This document shows positions 1 through 5,872 of a stretch of DNA of 5,995 bases, in pieces. Position 1 is the stretch's first letter; each line of letters opens with the position of its first letter. This DNA comes from a bacterium (GTDB taxonomy: Bacteria > Bacillota > Clostridia > Oscillospirales > Acutalibacteraceae): contig JAHKXX010000227.1 in assembly GCA_020627425.1 (NCBI GenBank), forward strand, positions 1 through 5,995, in the 5' to 3' direction. Position numbers and translations under genes: made by a program. Below the pieces are notes generated by a model. The model made no database searches. It had not been told where the DNA came from and saw only the letters and a program-made list of their open reading frames with translations.

Positions 1-900
1 AAATATTCCCGAACAGACAAGAATAAGAGACAGAATATTTTGCAGTGTGAAAACTTTCTCATTAAGAAATATTCCTGACCACATAGTACCGAATACCGGA
101 ATAAGAAGATTGAACACAGCCACACGGCTAACGTCATTATAAAAGAGGAGCATTGTCCAGAGCATAAATCCGACCCCGGCGACAAGTGAAAGATAGATGA
201 GTATCAGAACACAGCCTGCGCTTTGAAAATTCAGTCTGCCTCCGAGAGCAGCTCCAAGCAAAAGAAGTCCGCCGCCGCCGATGATAAGCTGCCAGCCGGA
301 CAGCATAAAGGGGTGTCTGTCGGAGGCTGATTTTTTGCTGATTATATTTCCGGCAGACCCGGAAAGGTTAGAGAGTATTACAAGTCCGTCACCCATAACG
401 GAGAAGCCTGACAGTCCTTCCGAGCCCGCACACATAACGACAAGCCCGAGCACACCGATAACGCAGCCGGTTATTTTCTTTGGAGTGAGTCTGTCGCTTT
501 TGAAAAATACAGCCGATAAGATCACCGAGCCGAATGCAGACACTGATGTCAGCAGCGACGAGCGTACACCCGTAACATTTACAAGCCCTATATAGAGCAG
601 AAGATACTGAAAAAAGGTCTGAAAAAGCCCCAGCAGGCCGACAGGAAGTATATCCCTTCTTCCGGGCAGCATTTTTCTTCTGCTTTTGGTACACAGACCG
701 ATAAGCAGCACGAGTATGCCTGCTATAAAAAAGCGTGCTCCTGCAAAGATAAGCTTTGAGGGTATATCCTCGCTTGGTATTTCAAAAAGCCTGTAGCCGA
801 TCTTTATCGCAGGAAAAGCAGTGCCCCACAGCAGAGTACAGATGATCGCAACGGCTGCTACGAAAAAGGTATTTGTAAGTATTCTTTTTTTATTCTTCAA
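1..900 (-). CDS. DMT/EamA-family membrane transporter, C-terminus cut by window edge
   Basis: The frame is open for 300 codons from a TTG at 900 to the left edge without a stop. The protein is very hydrophobic, with about ten predicted membrane segments (near residues 11-33, 50-70, 83-108, 114-134, 142-160, 169-187, 197-217, 228-252, 258-280 and 285-300), arranged as two EamA-like halves. The N-terminal LLWGTAFPAIKIGY stretch (23-36) and the late LIPVFGTMWSGIFLNEKV stretch (265-282) are typical of drug/metabolite transporter superfamily exporters. Family members are about 290-310 residues, so only a few C-terminal residues should be missing. The TTG start is chosen because AAAGGAAG lies 6-8 nt upstream, the resulting N-terminus matches the family, and the first in-frame ATG is at codon 77. 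The protein is expected in the cytoplasmic membrane, moving a small metabolite or drug, but the substrate cannot be read from sequence. The family call is solid; the start is likely. Confidence 0.9.
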   Translation of the reverse strand, partial: MKNKKRILTNTFFVAAVAIICTLLWGTAFPAIKIGYRLFEIPSEDIPSKLIFAGARFFIAGILVLLIGLCTKSRRKMLPGRRDILPVGLLGLFQTFFQYLLLYIGLVNVTGVRSSLLTSVSAFGSVILSAVFFKSDRLTPKKITGCVIGVLGLVVMCAGSEGLSGFSVMGDGLVILSNLSGSAGNIISKKSASDRHPFMLSGWQLIIGGGGLLLLGAALGGRLNFQSAGCVLILIYLSLVAGVGFMLWTMLLFYNDVSRVAVFNLLIPVFGTMWSGIFLNEKVFTLQNILSLILVCSGIF

Positions 901-970
901 GGTTATCTTCCTTTGGGTAAACTTCGTGTGTATAGTCTGCACAGGTATTCGGTCTGTTCAATTGTTTCAT
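890..970 (-). CDS. Possible 26-residue upstream peptide overlapping the transporter start
   Basis: A short frame with an ATG at 970 and a TAA at 892-890 encodes 26 residues. It is hydrophilic, begins MKQLNRPN and ends KEDNLEE, and has no membrane segment. A CGGAG motif sits 10 nt before the ATG, a reasonable Shine-Dalgarno. The frame covers the transporter's ribosome binding site and overlaps its TTG start by 11 nt, the usual geometry for translational coupling or leader-peptide control. I recognise no family, and a frame this short could occur by chance. It is not simply the missing start of the transporter, because it is in a different frame and the transporter N-terminus is complete from the TTG. 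Confidence 0.35.
   Translation of the reverse strand: MKQLNRPNTCADYTHEVYPKEDNLEE
907..914 (-). promoter_or_regulatory. Ribosome binding site supporting the TTG start of the transporter
   Basis: AAAGGAAG on the minus strand, with its AGGA core 8 nt from the TTG at 900-898. It lies inside the last codons of the small upstream reading frame, so translation of that frame would run across it. Confidence 0.6.
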
Positions 971-1018
971 TATGATATAGCTCCGTTTGAATTTTTTTAA
1001 ATACGCTACCAATTTGAC

Positions 1019-1049
1019 AAAAAAGCATTGTTATAATAATAGTTGCTTT
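1019..1049 (-). terminator. Weak terminator-like hairpin after the restriction operon
   Basis: On the minus strand AAAGCA (1049-1044) can pair with TGCTTT (1027-1022), and a six-T run (1024-1019) follows or overlaps the 3' arm. It lies 12 nt beyond the endonuclease stop. The stem is only 6 bp, mostly A-T, and the loop is 16 nt, so it would be a poor terminator and read-through into the transporter is likely. Confidence 0.25.
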
Positions 1050-1057
1050 GTTGTCCA
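1030..1057 (-). promoter_or_regulatory. Candidate promoter for the transporter
   Basis: On the minus strand TGGACA (1057-1052) and TATAAC (1035-1030) are separated by 16 nt, each five of six to the sigma-A consensus. It lies just past the restriction gene's stop codon and about 60 nt before the upstream peptide's ATG. It overlaps a weak terminator-like hairpin, so at most one of these two readings may be functional. Confidence 0.35.
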
Positions 1058-1060
1058 TAT

Positions 1061-1888
1061 TTATGTCTCACTAATATTCTTTATAAATCCTTTATAACTC
1101 CCGAATCCCAACATATATACTGACATAGCAATGGCAAGATTTTCATCGTCAATATTTCGCTTTCTTGCAAGTGATTTTAACTCATCAATAACAGTATCAT
1201 GCGGAACAATAGAACCTTCAAGTTCATCAACTGCTTTTTGGATAACAGACGGCAGTACCATACACATCCGGTAAAAGGCTTCCTCTTGACCGGTAACGAG
1301 TTCATAAAACTTATCAAGACTTACACGGCGAATCAGTTTATGTCCGACTTTTCTTTTATCAACAGTGGTTTCCCATTTAATGTTCTGTGACCTTTGGGCA
1401 ATAGCTTCAACAAGGAAACAAGCACAGTCATCATCGGTCAAAAGCTGGTTTTGCATTTTAATAAATGTCTTGCCTGCTGAAGCAGAATTCATAGTATTAT
1501 GCTTGTTTTTCATTTCAACATATATGGTACGCACAACGCTGCCGTCAGGTAAAGAAATACCGTTTGGATTTTCATAAATAACATCCCATCCACCTTCTTT
1601 GCCATTATCCGGCACACGACAACCGGGTATATATTGAAATATTCTCTGATGAAAGTAACCTATATCGTTGTTGTTTGATTTATCTCTCTGACGGAAAATT
1701 TCATTACCTACTATTTCTTCCCATGAAGAATGATAAACGGTTTTATCGAAAATCAGCTTTATCGGATCTATAATGTTTTTATTAAAACGCTTTAAGTCAA
1801 ACGATTCGAGCTTTTCACCGTATTTTTCTATAGTGGCTTTAACATGATTTGTAAAATCATCTTCACCAATAAAATCAAGCGTCCACAT
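1061..1888 (-). CDS. Type II restriction endonuclease, Eco47II family (expected target GGNCC)
   Basis: This 275-residue protein is the cutting partner of the adjacent methyltransferase. It resembles the Eco47II/Sau96I-type endonuclease family (Pfam RE_Eco47II): an N-terminal stretch with DLKRFNKNIIDPIKLIFD (31-48), a conserved region FRQRDKSNNNDIGYFHQRIF (65-84), and a PD-(D/E)XK-type core formed by GGWDV (D102) and VEMK (E125, K127). Known family members cut GGNCC, so that is the expected target, by inference. The ATG at 1888 is chosen because GGAGG lies 9 nt upstream and the family N-terminus starts there. The frame stays open upstream to 2062, but that part is a shadow of the methyltransferase. 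The gene overlaps the methyltransferase 3' end by 14 nt, so the two are probably translationally coupled, with methylase made first. One sampled stretch (1681-1740) has 21 G+C of 60, against 27 of 60 in a sampled ffh stretch. Confidence 0.9.
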   Translation of the reverse strand: MWTLDFIGEDDFTNHVKATIEKYGEKLESFDLKRFNKNIIDPIKLIFDKTVYHSSWEEIVGNEIFRQRDKSNNNDIGYFHQRIFQYIPGCRVPDNGKEGGWDVIYENPNGISLPDGSVVRTIYVEMKNKHNTMNSASAGKTFIKMQNQLLTDDDCACFLVEAIAQRSQNIKWETTVDKRKVGHKLIRRVSLDKFYELVTGQEEAFYRMCMVLPSVIQKAVDELEGSIVPHDTVIDELKSLARKRNIDDENLAIAMSVYMLGFGSYKGFIKNISET

Positions 1889-3110
1889 TATCCAATACCT
1901 CCAATGATTCTCGTATTTTTGTGGCAATATCAAATGCAAGATTAACAGGAACAGCGTTGCCAACCTGTTTATACTGCGAGCCAATACTTCCGCAGAACTG
2001 CCATTCATCGGGAAAACTCTGACAGCGGGCATTTTCTCTGATAGTAAATGGTCTGGCTTCAAGAGGATGACAACGGTCTGTCTGCTTCTGGCTGGGTGAT
2101 GTCAGGACAGTCAAAGAAGGTTCATCAAGACTGAGCCTTCTAAGTATGCCTGTTCTGCCGCCCTCCATATACCAACAGCTTTTCATATACTCCTTTGCTA
2201 TATCTTCCGGAATATCTCTCCAATAGCCTCCCGGAGGAACAAGCTCAAATATTTTTCGTTTATAGTCAGAGTAGGGTGTTCCTTCGCTTTCCGGACAATC
2301 AAGCAAAACATCTCTTAATACCGGCTTGTATGTATGCGGCTTTGGAAATGAAAAATGGATCTGATTAACAAGATCATTTCTCACTCCTATAGTTATTAAT
2401 CGTTCACGCTTTTGAGCAACACCATAATCCCACGCATTCAATACTTTCTTCTGGATCGTATATCCCGTATTCTCAAAGATATTTATTATTGTTTTATATG
2501 TTCTTCCCTTATCGTGTGATAATAACCCCCGTACATTTTCAAACAAAAACATTTTGGGCTGAAGCTGCTCCAGAAACTTGGCATAGTGATAAAACAGCGT
2601 GCCGCGAGCATCTTCAAGTCCTAATCTTTTTCCTGCATATGAAAAACTCTGACATGGAGCACCGCCTGACAATAAATCAAGATCGCCTTTTTTTAGTCCA
2701 AAATATTCCTGCAAATCAAGACAGGATATATTAGCAATGTCATCATTGATAACACGCCACTCGGGACGATTTCTTCTGAGCGTATCTGAAGCATCTTTGT
2801 CGATCTCTATTAAACCGATTGTATTAAATCCGGCTTTTTCCACACCGAGTGCCAGTCCGCCTGCACCGGCAAAAAGTTCTATTGTTGTAAACTGTTTCTT
2901 TTTTGTTTCTGACGGTATTATATCCATAATATCTCCGATATTACAATTCAGAACAGAACAAATTTTACCTAAGCTTTCAATGGAAACGGACTCATTTTTA
3001 CCCATACGAGCCAGAACATTAAAGCTGATACCTGATGCTTCTTTCAATTCTGTTTTATTCATTCCCTTATCGATAAGTATTTTCCATAACTTTTTGTAGC
3101 TTATTACCAT
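1875..3110 (-). CDS. DNA (cytosine-5-)-methyltransferase with N-terminal XRE-like HTH domain
   Basis: This 411-residue enzyme transfers a methyl group from S-adenosylmethionine to C5 of cytosine in the restriction target, protecting host DNA. Residues 1-65 form a Cro/C1-like helix-turn-helix (KTELKEASGISFNVLARMGKN near 19-39). The catalytic part follows with all main motifs: I FAGAGGLALG (80-89), IV with PCQ and the catalytic Cys153, VI ENV (191-193), VIII QKRER (233-237), a target-recognition region of roughly 245-323, IX RRLSLDEPSLTVLTSP (324-339) and X GNAVPVNLA (384-392). No key residue is missing. HTH-C5-methylase fusions such as M.SsoII and M.EcoRII are known to repress their own promoter, so this domain may replace a separate controller gene; none is seen. 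The ATG at 3110 precedes the complete HTH domain. The specificity GGNCC is inferred from the Eco47II-like partner. Confidence 0.95.
   Translation of the reverse strand: MVISYKKLWKILIDKGMNKTELKEASGISFNVLARMGKNESVSIESLGKICSVLNCNIGDIMDIIPSETKKKQFTTIELFAGAGGLALGVEKAGFNTIGLIEIDKDASDTLRRNRPEWRVINDDIANISCLDLQEYFGLKKGDLDLLSGGAPCQSFSYAGKRLGLEDARGTLFYHYAKFLEQLQPKMFLFENVRGLLSHDKGRTYKTIINIFENTGYTIQKKVLNAWDYGVAQKRERLITIGVRNDLVNQIHFSFPKPHTYKPVLRDVLLDCPESEGTPYSDYKRKIFELVPPGGYWRDIPEDIAKEYMKSCWYMEGGRTGILRRLSLDEPSLTVLTSPSQKQTDRCHPLEARPFTIRENARCQSFPDEWQFCGSIGSQYKQVGNAVPVNLAFDIATKIRESLEVLDNVDA
1898..1902 (-). promoter_or_regulatory. Ribosome binding site fixing the endonuclease start
   Basis: GGAGG on the minus strand, 9 nt from the ATG at 1888-1886, embedded in the final codons of the methyltransferase. 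It decides for the 275-residue form over the longer open frame beginning at 2062. Confidence 0.75.
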
Positions 3111-3120
3111 AAATTAAAAC

Positions 3121-3133
3121 ACTACCTCATAGT
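3121..3133. promoter_or_regulatory. Candidate operator: short inverted repeat over the methyltransferase RBS
   Basis: ACTA and TAGT flank a 5-nt centre, ACTACCTCATAGT on the plus strand, covering the GAGGT ribosome binding site and lying about 20 nt past the predicted transcription start. The arms are only 4 bp, so chance is quite possible. The position would suit autorepression by the methylase's own HTH domain. Confidence 0.2.
3124..3128 (-). promoter_or_regulatory. Distant, weak ribosome binding site of the methyltransferase
   Basis: The best match upstream of the ATG at 3110 is GAGGT on the minus strand, 13 nt away. This is longer than the 7-10 nt seen at every other gene here. The spacing predicts modest translation. 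No alternative in-frame start fits better: the nearby GTG hits a TAA one codon later. Confidence 0.4.
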
Positions 3134-3155
3134 TCAAAAAATGTGGGTTATTTAG

Positions 3156-3184
3156 ATTGTAGCATAATCATCCAAACAATTCAA
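3156..3184 (-). promoter_or_regulatory. Promoter of the restriction-modification operon
   Basis: On the minus strand TTGAAT (3184-3179) and TACAAT (3161-3156) are separated by exactly 17 nt, and a TG one base before the -10 box gives it the extended form. The -35 box matches four of six and the -10 box five of six. Transcription would start near 3149, leaving a leader of about 40 nt before the methyltransferase ATG. Confidence 0.65.
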
Positions 3185-3242
3185 GATTTCTCATGAAACA
3201 GTTAGATATTCTTTTGATTTCCATACGCCGGTACTCCGCTGC

Positions 3243-3271
3243 TTGACAAAGGAAAGTCGTTGTGGTATAAT
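3243..3271 (+). promoter_or_regulatory. Perfect consensus sigma-A promoter of the ylxM-ffh operon
   Basis: TTGACA (3243-3248), a 17-nt spacer and TATAAT (3266-3271) match the consensus at all twelve positions, and TGG just before the -10 box adds the extended -10 element. The start should fall near 3277-3279. It points away from the restriction operon promoter; the two -35 boxes are 58 nt apart. The strength fits the high demand for SRP and ribosomal protein bS16. Confidence 0.92.
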
Positions 3272-3281
3272 GTGTAAGCGT

Positions 3282-3302
3282 TGTAAAGGAAAGAACTTTA
3301 CA
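3282..3302 (+). promoter_or_regulatory. Stem-loop at the 5' end of the ylxM mRNA leader
   Basis: TGTAAAG (3282-3288) pairs perfectly with CTTTACA (3296-3302) around the 7-nt loop GAAAGAA, and a U-G pair (3281/3303) could extend it. It begins within about 5 nt of the predicted transcription start. No T-run follows, so it is not a terminator. A role as an mRNA 5'-end stabiliser or a protein site is possible but not shown. Confidence 0.45.
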
Positions 3303-3316
3303 GAATGTATTTTTAA

Positions 3317-3323
3317 GGGGAGG
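3317..3323 (+). promoter_or_regulatory. Strong ribosome binding site fixing the TTG start of ylxM
   Basis: GGGGAGG, 8 nt before the TTG at 3332. No in-frame ATG lies nearby, and the protein N-terminus from this TTG matches the YlxM family. Confidence 0.8.
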
Positions 3324-3331
3324 CGGTCGTC

Positions 3332-3709
3332 TTGGCAAAGGATCTGAGGATTTCCGAGCTGCTTGATTACTATGGCGATATGCTTACCGATAAACAATAC
3401 GACGCTGTCGATTATTACTATAACGATGACCTTTCTCTGGGAGAGATCGCAGAAAATCTCGGTATCTCGCGGCAGGGTGTGCGCGATAGTATAAAACGCG
3501 CAGAGGCTGCTATGCTTGAGCTGGAGGAAAAACTGAAGCTTATGGAAAGGATGCAAAAGATACAGAGAAGCCTTTCTGTTTTAAGAAAAAATATAGATAT
3601 TATCGACGAAAAGAATATGAAGATATATCGCTCCGATGTTATAAACGAAAGTATAAAGGTCATACTGAAGGAGCTTGAAAAGCTCAACGACCAGACGGAG
3701 CTTGTTTGA
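3332..3709 (+). CDS. ylxM: YlxM/p13-family helix-turn-helix protein of the SRP operon
   Basis: This 125-residue protein has the family's normal size of about 110-125. A sigma-70 region 4-like helix-turn-helix lies at about 17-57 (LTDKQYDAVDYYY, then LSLGEIAENLGISRQGVRDSIKRAE). A charged, probably coiled helical region follows to the C-terminus (60-120). YlxM proteins are almost always encoded directly before ffh in Bacillota and are thought to bind DNA or modulate the SRP pathway; work in streptococci suggests an effect on SRP GTPase activity. The exact function remains uncertain. The start is a TTG, as explained at its ribosome binding site. The gene ends 24 nt before ffh, so both are translated from one mRNA. 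A chance antisense frame overlaps it and looks non-coding. Confidence 0.93.
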   Translation: MAKDLRISELLDYYGDMLTDKQYDAVDYYYNDDLSLGEIAENLGISRQGVRDSIKRAEAAMLELEEKLKLMERMQKIQRSLSVLRKNIDIIDEKNMKIYRSDVINESIKVILKELEKLNDQTELV

Positions 3710-3733
3710 TAAATAAAAAGGGAGTGATATGAT

Positions 3734-5137
3734 ATGGCATTTGAGGGATTGTCTGAAAAGCTGAGTAACGCGTTTAAAAAGCTGAAAAATAAGGGAAAGC
3801 TTACCGAGAGCGACGTTAAAAGCGCTATGCGTGAGGTAAGAATGGCTCTGCTTGAGGCGGATGTTAACTATAAGGTAGCTAAGGATTTTACCGCTAAGGT
3901 CACCGAAAGAGCAGTAGGCTCGGACGTTATGGAAAGCCTTACTCCTGCCCAGATGGTTATAAAAATAGTAAACGAAGAGCTTACAGCTCTTATGGGCACC
4001 GATGAGACGCATATCAACTACGCAGGAAAGCCGCCTACAATAATCATGATGTGCGGTCTGCAAGGCTCTGGTAAAACCACCCATACCGCAAAGCTTGCCA
4101 AAATGCTGAAAAAACAGGGACACCGTCCTTTGCTTGTAGCAGCCGACGTTTACAGACCTGCCGCAATAGAACAGCTAAAGGTTGTAGGCGAGAAGGCAGG
4201 TGCAACAGTTTTTGAGATGGGACAGGGCGACCCTGTAAAGATCTCGAAAGAGGCTGTAAAGCACGCAAAGGATTACGGTAACGATATAGTTATCATAGAT
4301 ACCGCAGGACGTCTTCATATAGATGAAAAGCTGATGGACGAGCTGAAAAACATCAAATCCGAGGTCAGCCCCGATGAGATACTGCTTGTTGTAGACTCTA
4401 TGACAGGTCAGGACGCGGTCAATGTAGCCAAATCCTTTAACGATCTGCTCAATATCAGCGGCGTTATTCTGACAAAGCTTGACGGCGATACCAGAGGCGG
4501 TGCGGCTCTCTCAGTAAGAGCCGTTACGGGAAAGCCTATAAAGTTTGCCGGTATTGGCGAAAAGCTTGACGATCTGGAGGTATTCCATCCCGACAGAATG
4601 GCGTCAAGAATACTCGGTATGGGCGACGTGCTCACTCTTATCGAGGACGCTACAAATAAGCTAGACCAGAAGAAAGCCGAGGATATGGCGAACAGGTTCC
4701 GCCAGAATAAGTTCGATATGAACGACCTCTATGAGCAGCTTCAGCAGATAAAAAAGATGGGCTCTGTAAAGAGTATACTCTCTAAAATACCGGGAGTCGA
4801 TAAACAGGTTCGTGATATGGACTTCGACGACAGACAAATGGACAGGGTGGGCGCAATGATCTCATCAATGACCAAGGCAGAGAGAGAAAACCCGACAATT
4901 ATAAATCCGAGCCGAAAAAGAAGAATTGCTGCCGGAAGCGGTATGAAGGTAGAGGATGTAAACCGCCTGATGAAGCAGTTCGAGCAGATGCAGAAGTTTA
5001 TGAAGGGAATCAATTCCCGTGATAAACGCGGTCGCCGTCGTCCATTGCCCGGACTCGGCGGAATGCCTATGGATCCGCGCTCTATGCACGGTATGGGCAG
5101 CAAGGGCAGCAAAAGCAGTAAGAAGAAAAAAAGATGA
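3734..5137 (+). CDS. ffh: Signal recognition particle protein Ffh (SRP54 GTPase)
   Basis: Ffh binds 4.5S/scRNA to form the SRP, captures signal sequences of nascent membrane and secreted proteins at the ribosome, and docks with FtsY at the membrane. The 467 residues show the N domain (1-95, with the ALLEADVNYKVAKDF region at 38-52), then the G domain with P-loop GLQGSGKTT (108-116), DVYRPAAIEQL (138-148), DTAGR (189-193), TKLDGDTRGG (247-256) and GIGEK (273-277). The M domain (about 300-437) is methionine-rich and carries the RNA-binding SRKRRIAAGSGM block (393-404). The C-terminal tail ends in KKKKR. Length and all GTPase motifs are normal. The ATG at 3734 has AAGGGAG 9 nt upstream; the ATG at 3729 is out of frame. 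It follows ylxM by 24 nt and shares its promoter. Confidence 0.99.
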   Translation: MAFEGLSEKLSNAFKKLKNKGKLTESDVKSAMREVRMALLEADVNYKVAKDFTAKVTERAVGSDVMESLTPAQMVIKIVNEELTALMGTDETHINYAGKPPTIIMMCGLQGSGKTTHTAKLAKMLKKQGHRPLLVAADVYRPAAIEQLKVVGEKAGATVFEMGQGDPVKISKEAVKHAKDYGNDIVIIDTAGRLHIDEKLMDELKNIKSEVSPDEILLVVDSMTGQDAVNVAKSFNDLLNISGVILTKLDGDTRGGAALSVRAVTGKPIKFAGIGEKLDDLEVFHPDRMASRILGMGDVLTLIEDATNKLDQKKAEDMANRFRQNKFDMNDLYEQLQQIKKMGSVKSILSKIPGVDKQVRDMDFDDRQMDRVGAMISSMTKAERENPTIINPSRKRRIAAGSGMKVEDVNRLMKQFEQMQKFMKGINSRDKRGRRRPLPGLGGMPMDPRSMHGMGSKGSKSSKKKKR

Positions 5138-5157
5138 AAAAACATTAACCGGTTATT

Positions 5158-5177
5158 CCCCAATGAAAACATTGGTG
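5158..5177 (+). repeat. Intergenic hairpin between ffh and rpsP
   Basis: CCAATG (5160-5165) and CATTGG (5170-5175) form a perfect 6-bp stem with an AAAA loop, extendable by a C-G pair past one mismatch. It follows a perfect 10-bp palindrome TAACCGGTTA (5146-5155). No T-run follows, so it does not look like an intrinsic terminator. It may be an mRNA processing or stability element that lets rpsP be produced at a different level from ffh. No promoter was found in the 83-nt gap. Confidence 0.4.
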
Positions 5178-5220
5178 AAAATAAAAAATATTAAAGGAAA
5201 AATTTTGGAGGTAAACAAAA

Positions 5221-5463
5221 ATGGCAGTAAAGATCAGACTTCGCCGCGTAGGCGCAAAGAAAACACCCTTCTATCGTGTTGTTGTAGCAGATTCAAGATA
5301 TCCGCGTGACGGCAGATTTATCGAGGAAATCGGTACTTATAATCCGCTTGCGGATCCGTCAGAGTTCAAGCTTGACGTTGAGAAGGCAAAGAGCTGGATA
5401 GCAAAGGGAGCACAGCCGACAGATACTGTTAAGACTCTTATGAAGAAAAACAACATTATCTGA
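5221..5463 (+). CDS. rpsP: 30S ribosomal protein bS16
   Basis: This is the 80-residue small-subunit protein bS16, which helps assemble and stabilise the 5' domain of 16S rRNA. The family signature MAVKIRLRRVGAKKTPFYRV is at the N-terminus, followed by VADSRYPRDGRFIEEIGTYN (22-41) and the C-terminal helix region WIAKGAQPTDTVKTLMKK (59-76). Length is typical. GGAGGT lies 9 nt before the ATG. It stands 83 nt after ffh and 59 nt before khpA, in the order found across Bacillota. It starts at the ATG; no earlier in-frame start fits. Confidence 0.99.
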   Translation: MAVKIRLRRVGAKKTPFYRVVVADSRYPRDGRFIEEIGTYNPLADPSEFKLDVEKAKSWIAKGAQPTDTVKTLMKKNNII

Positions 5464-5522
5464 TAAGCAAAATACTTACAATACACTAATTAACATTTTC
5501 AGAGAATATCACGGAGGACACA

Positions 5523-5759
5523 ATGAAAGAATTACTTATTTCCATAGTATCGGGTCTTGTAGAGAAGCCCGAGGCTATAACAGTTACAGCAGACGAGCCT
5601 AACGAGGAGGGTATAGTAGTATACCACCTGAGCGTTGATGAGGGCGATATGGGTCGTGTAATAGGCAAGCAGGGCAGAATAGCAAAGGCTATACGTACTG
5701 TTATGCGTGCTGCTGCAGCAAGAAACAACGAAAAGGTACAGGTAGAGATCGACGGCTGA
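5523..5759 (+). CDS. khpA: KH-domain RNA-binding protein KhpA (YlqC family)
   Basis: This 78-residue protein consists of one type II KH domain. The nucleic-acid-binding GxxG loop is GKQG (48-51) inside VIGKQGRIAKAIRTVMRAAA (46-65), and the N-terminal helix is MKELLISIVSGLVEKPEAI. KhpA is a small cytoplasmic RNA chaperone; in streptococci it pairs with KhpB/EloR and affects cell elongation and sRNA-linked regulation. Location between rpsP and rimM is the conserved position. A GGAGG sits 5 nt before the ATG, a slightly short spacing. The Bacillus neighbour ylqD is absent: no further gene lies before rimM. khpB is not in this window. Confidence 0.97.
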   Translation: MKELLISIVSGLVEKPEAITVTADEPNEEGIVVYHLSVDEGDMGRVIGKQGRIAKAIRTVMRAAAARNNEKVQVEIDG

Positions 5760-5789
5760 TTTTTTTGATCAGGCTCCGTCAGCAGAGTT

Positions 5790-5820
5790 TATTTCCGCGT
5801 AGCAGTCTTATGCGGAAATA
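5790..5820 (+). promoter_or_regulatory. Stable stem-loop in the khpA-rimM intergenic region
   Basis: TATTTCCGC (5790-5798) and GCGGAAATA (5812-5820) form a perfect 9-bp stem, and four more pairs (two of them G-U) can extend it inward to a 5-nt CAGTC loop. No T-run follows, so it is not itself a terminator. It sits between ATCAG (5768-5772) and CTGAT (5831-5835), which could close an outer stem around it. Directly downstream is the intrinsic terminator. Confidence 0.55.
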
Positions 5821-5841
5821 CCGGCAAGATCTGATAATTTC

Positions 5842-5872
5842 GGGGAACTCGTTTCTGAGTTCCCCTTTTCTT
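5842..5872 (+). terminator. Strong intrinsic terminator between khpA and rimM
   Basis: GGGGAACTC (5842-5850) and GAGTTCCCC (5857-5865) form a perfect 9-bp stem with a GTTTCT loop, followed by TTTTCTT (5866-5872). It would end the ylxM-ffh-rpsP-khpA transcript. The rimM start codon is only 22 nt past it, and no convincing promoter lies between khpA and rimM. It therefore probably acts as a partial terminator or attenuator inside a longer operon. Confidence 0.88.

Noticed and set aside
281..694. Frames of about 100 codons on both strands inside the transporter gene
   Set aside because: They are out-of-frame shadows of the 300-codon transporter frame, which alone shows membrane segments and family motifs.
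1014..1037. Plus-strand TTGACA and TATAAT boxes
   Set aside because: The boxes are only 12 nt apart, too close for a sigma-A promoter, and they would drive transcription into the antisense of the restriction operon.
1889..2062. N-terminal extension of the endonuclease frame up to an ATG at 2062
   Set aside because: It lies wholly inside the methyltransferase motif IX-X coding region, has no ribosome binding site, and the family N-terminus plus GGAGG mark the ATG at 1888.
3168..3224. Minus-strand 18-codon frame with a GGAG 9 nt upstream, between the two divergent promoters
   Set aside because: It spans the -35 box of the restriction operon promoter, has no promoter of its own, and is short enough to arise by chance.
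3191..3556. Antisense 121-codon frame over the ylxM promoter and gene
   Set aside because: It is the mirror of ylxM coding sequence and its consensus promoter, with no family resemblance and no ribosome binding site support.
4741..5172. Minus-strand 143-codon hydrophobic frame opposite the end of ffh
   Set aside because: Its composition results from reading the Met/Lys-rich ffh M domain backwards; no ribosome binding site or family match is apparent.
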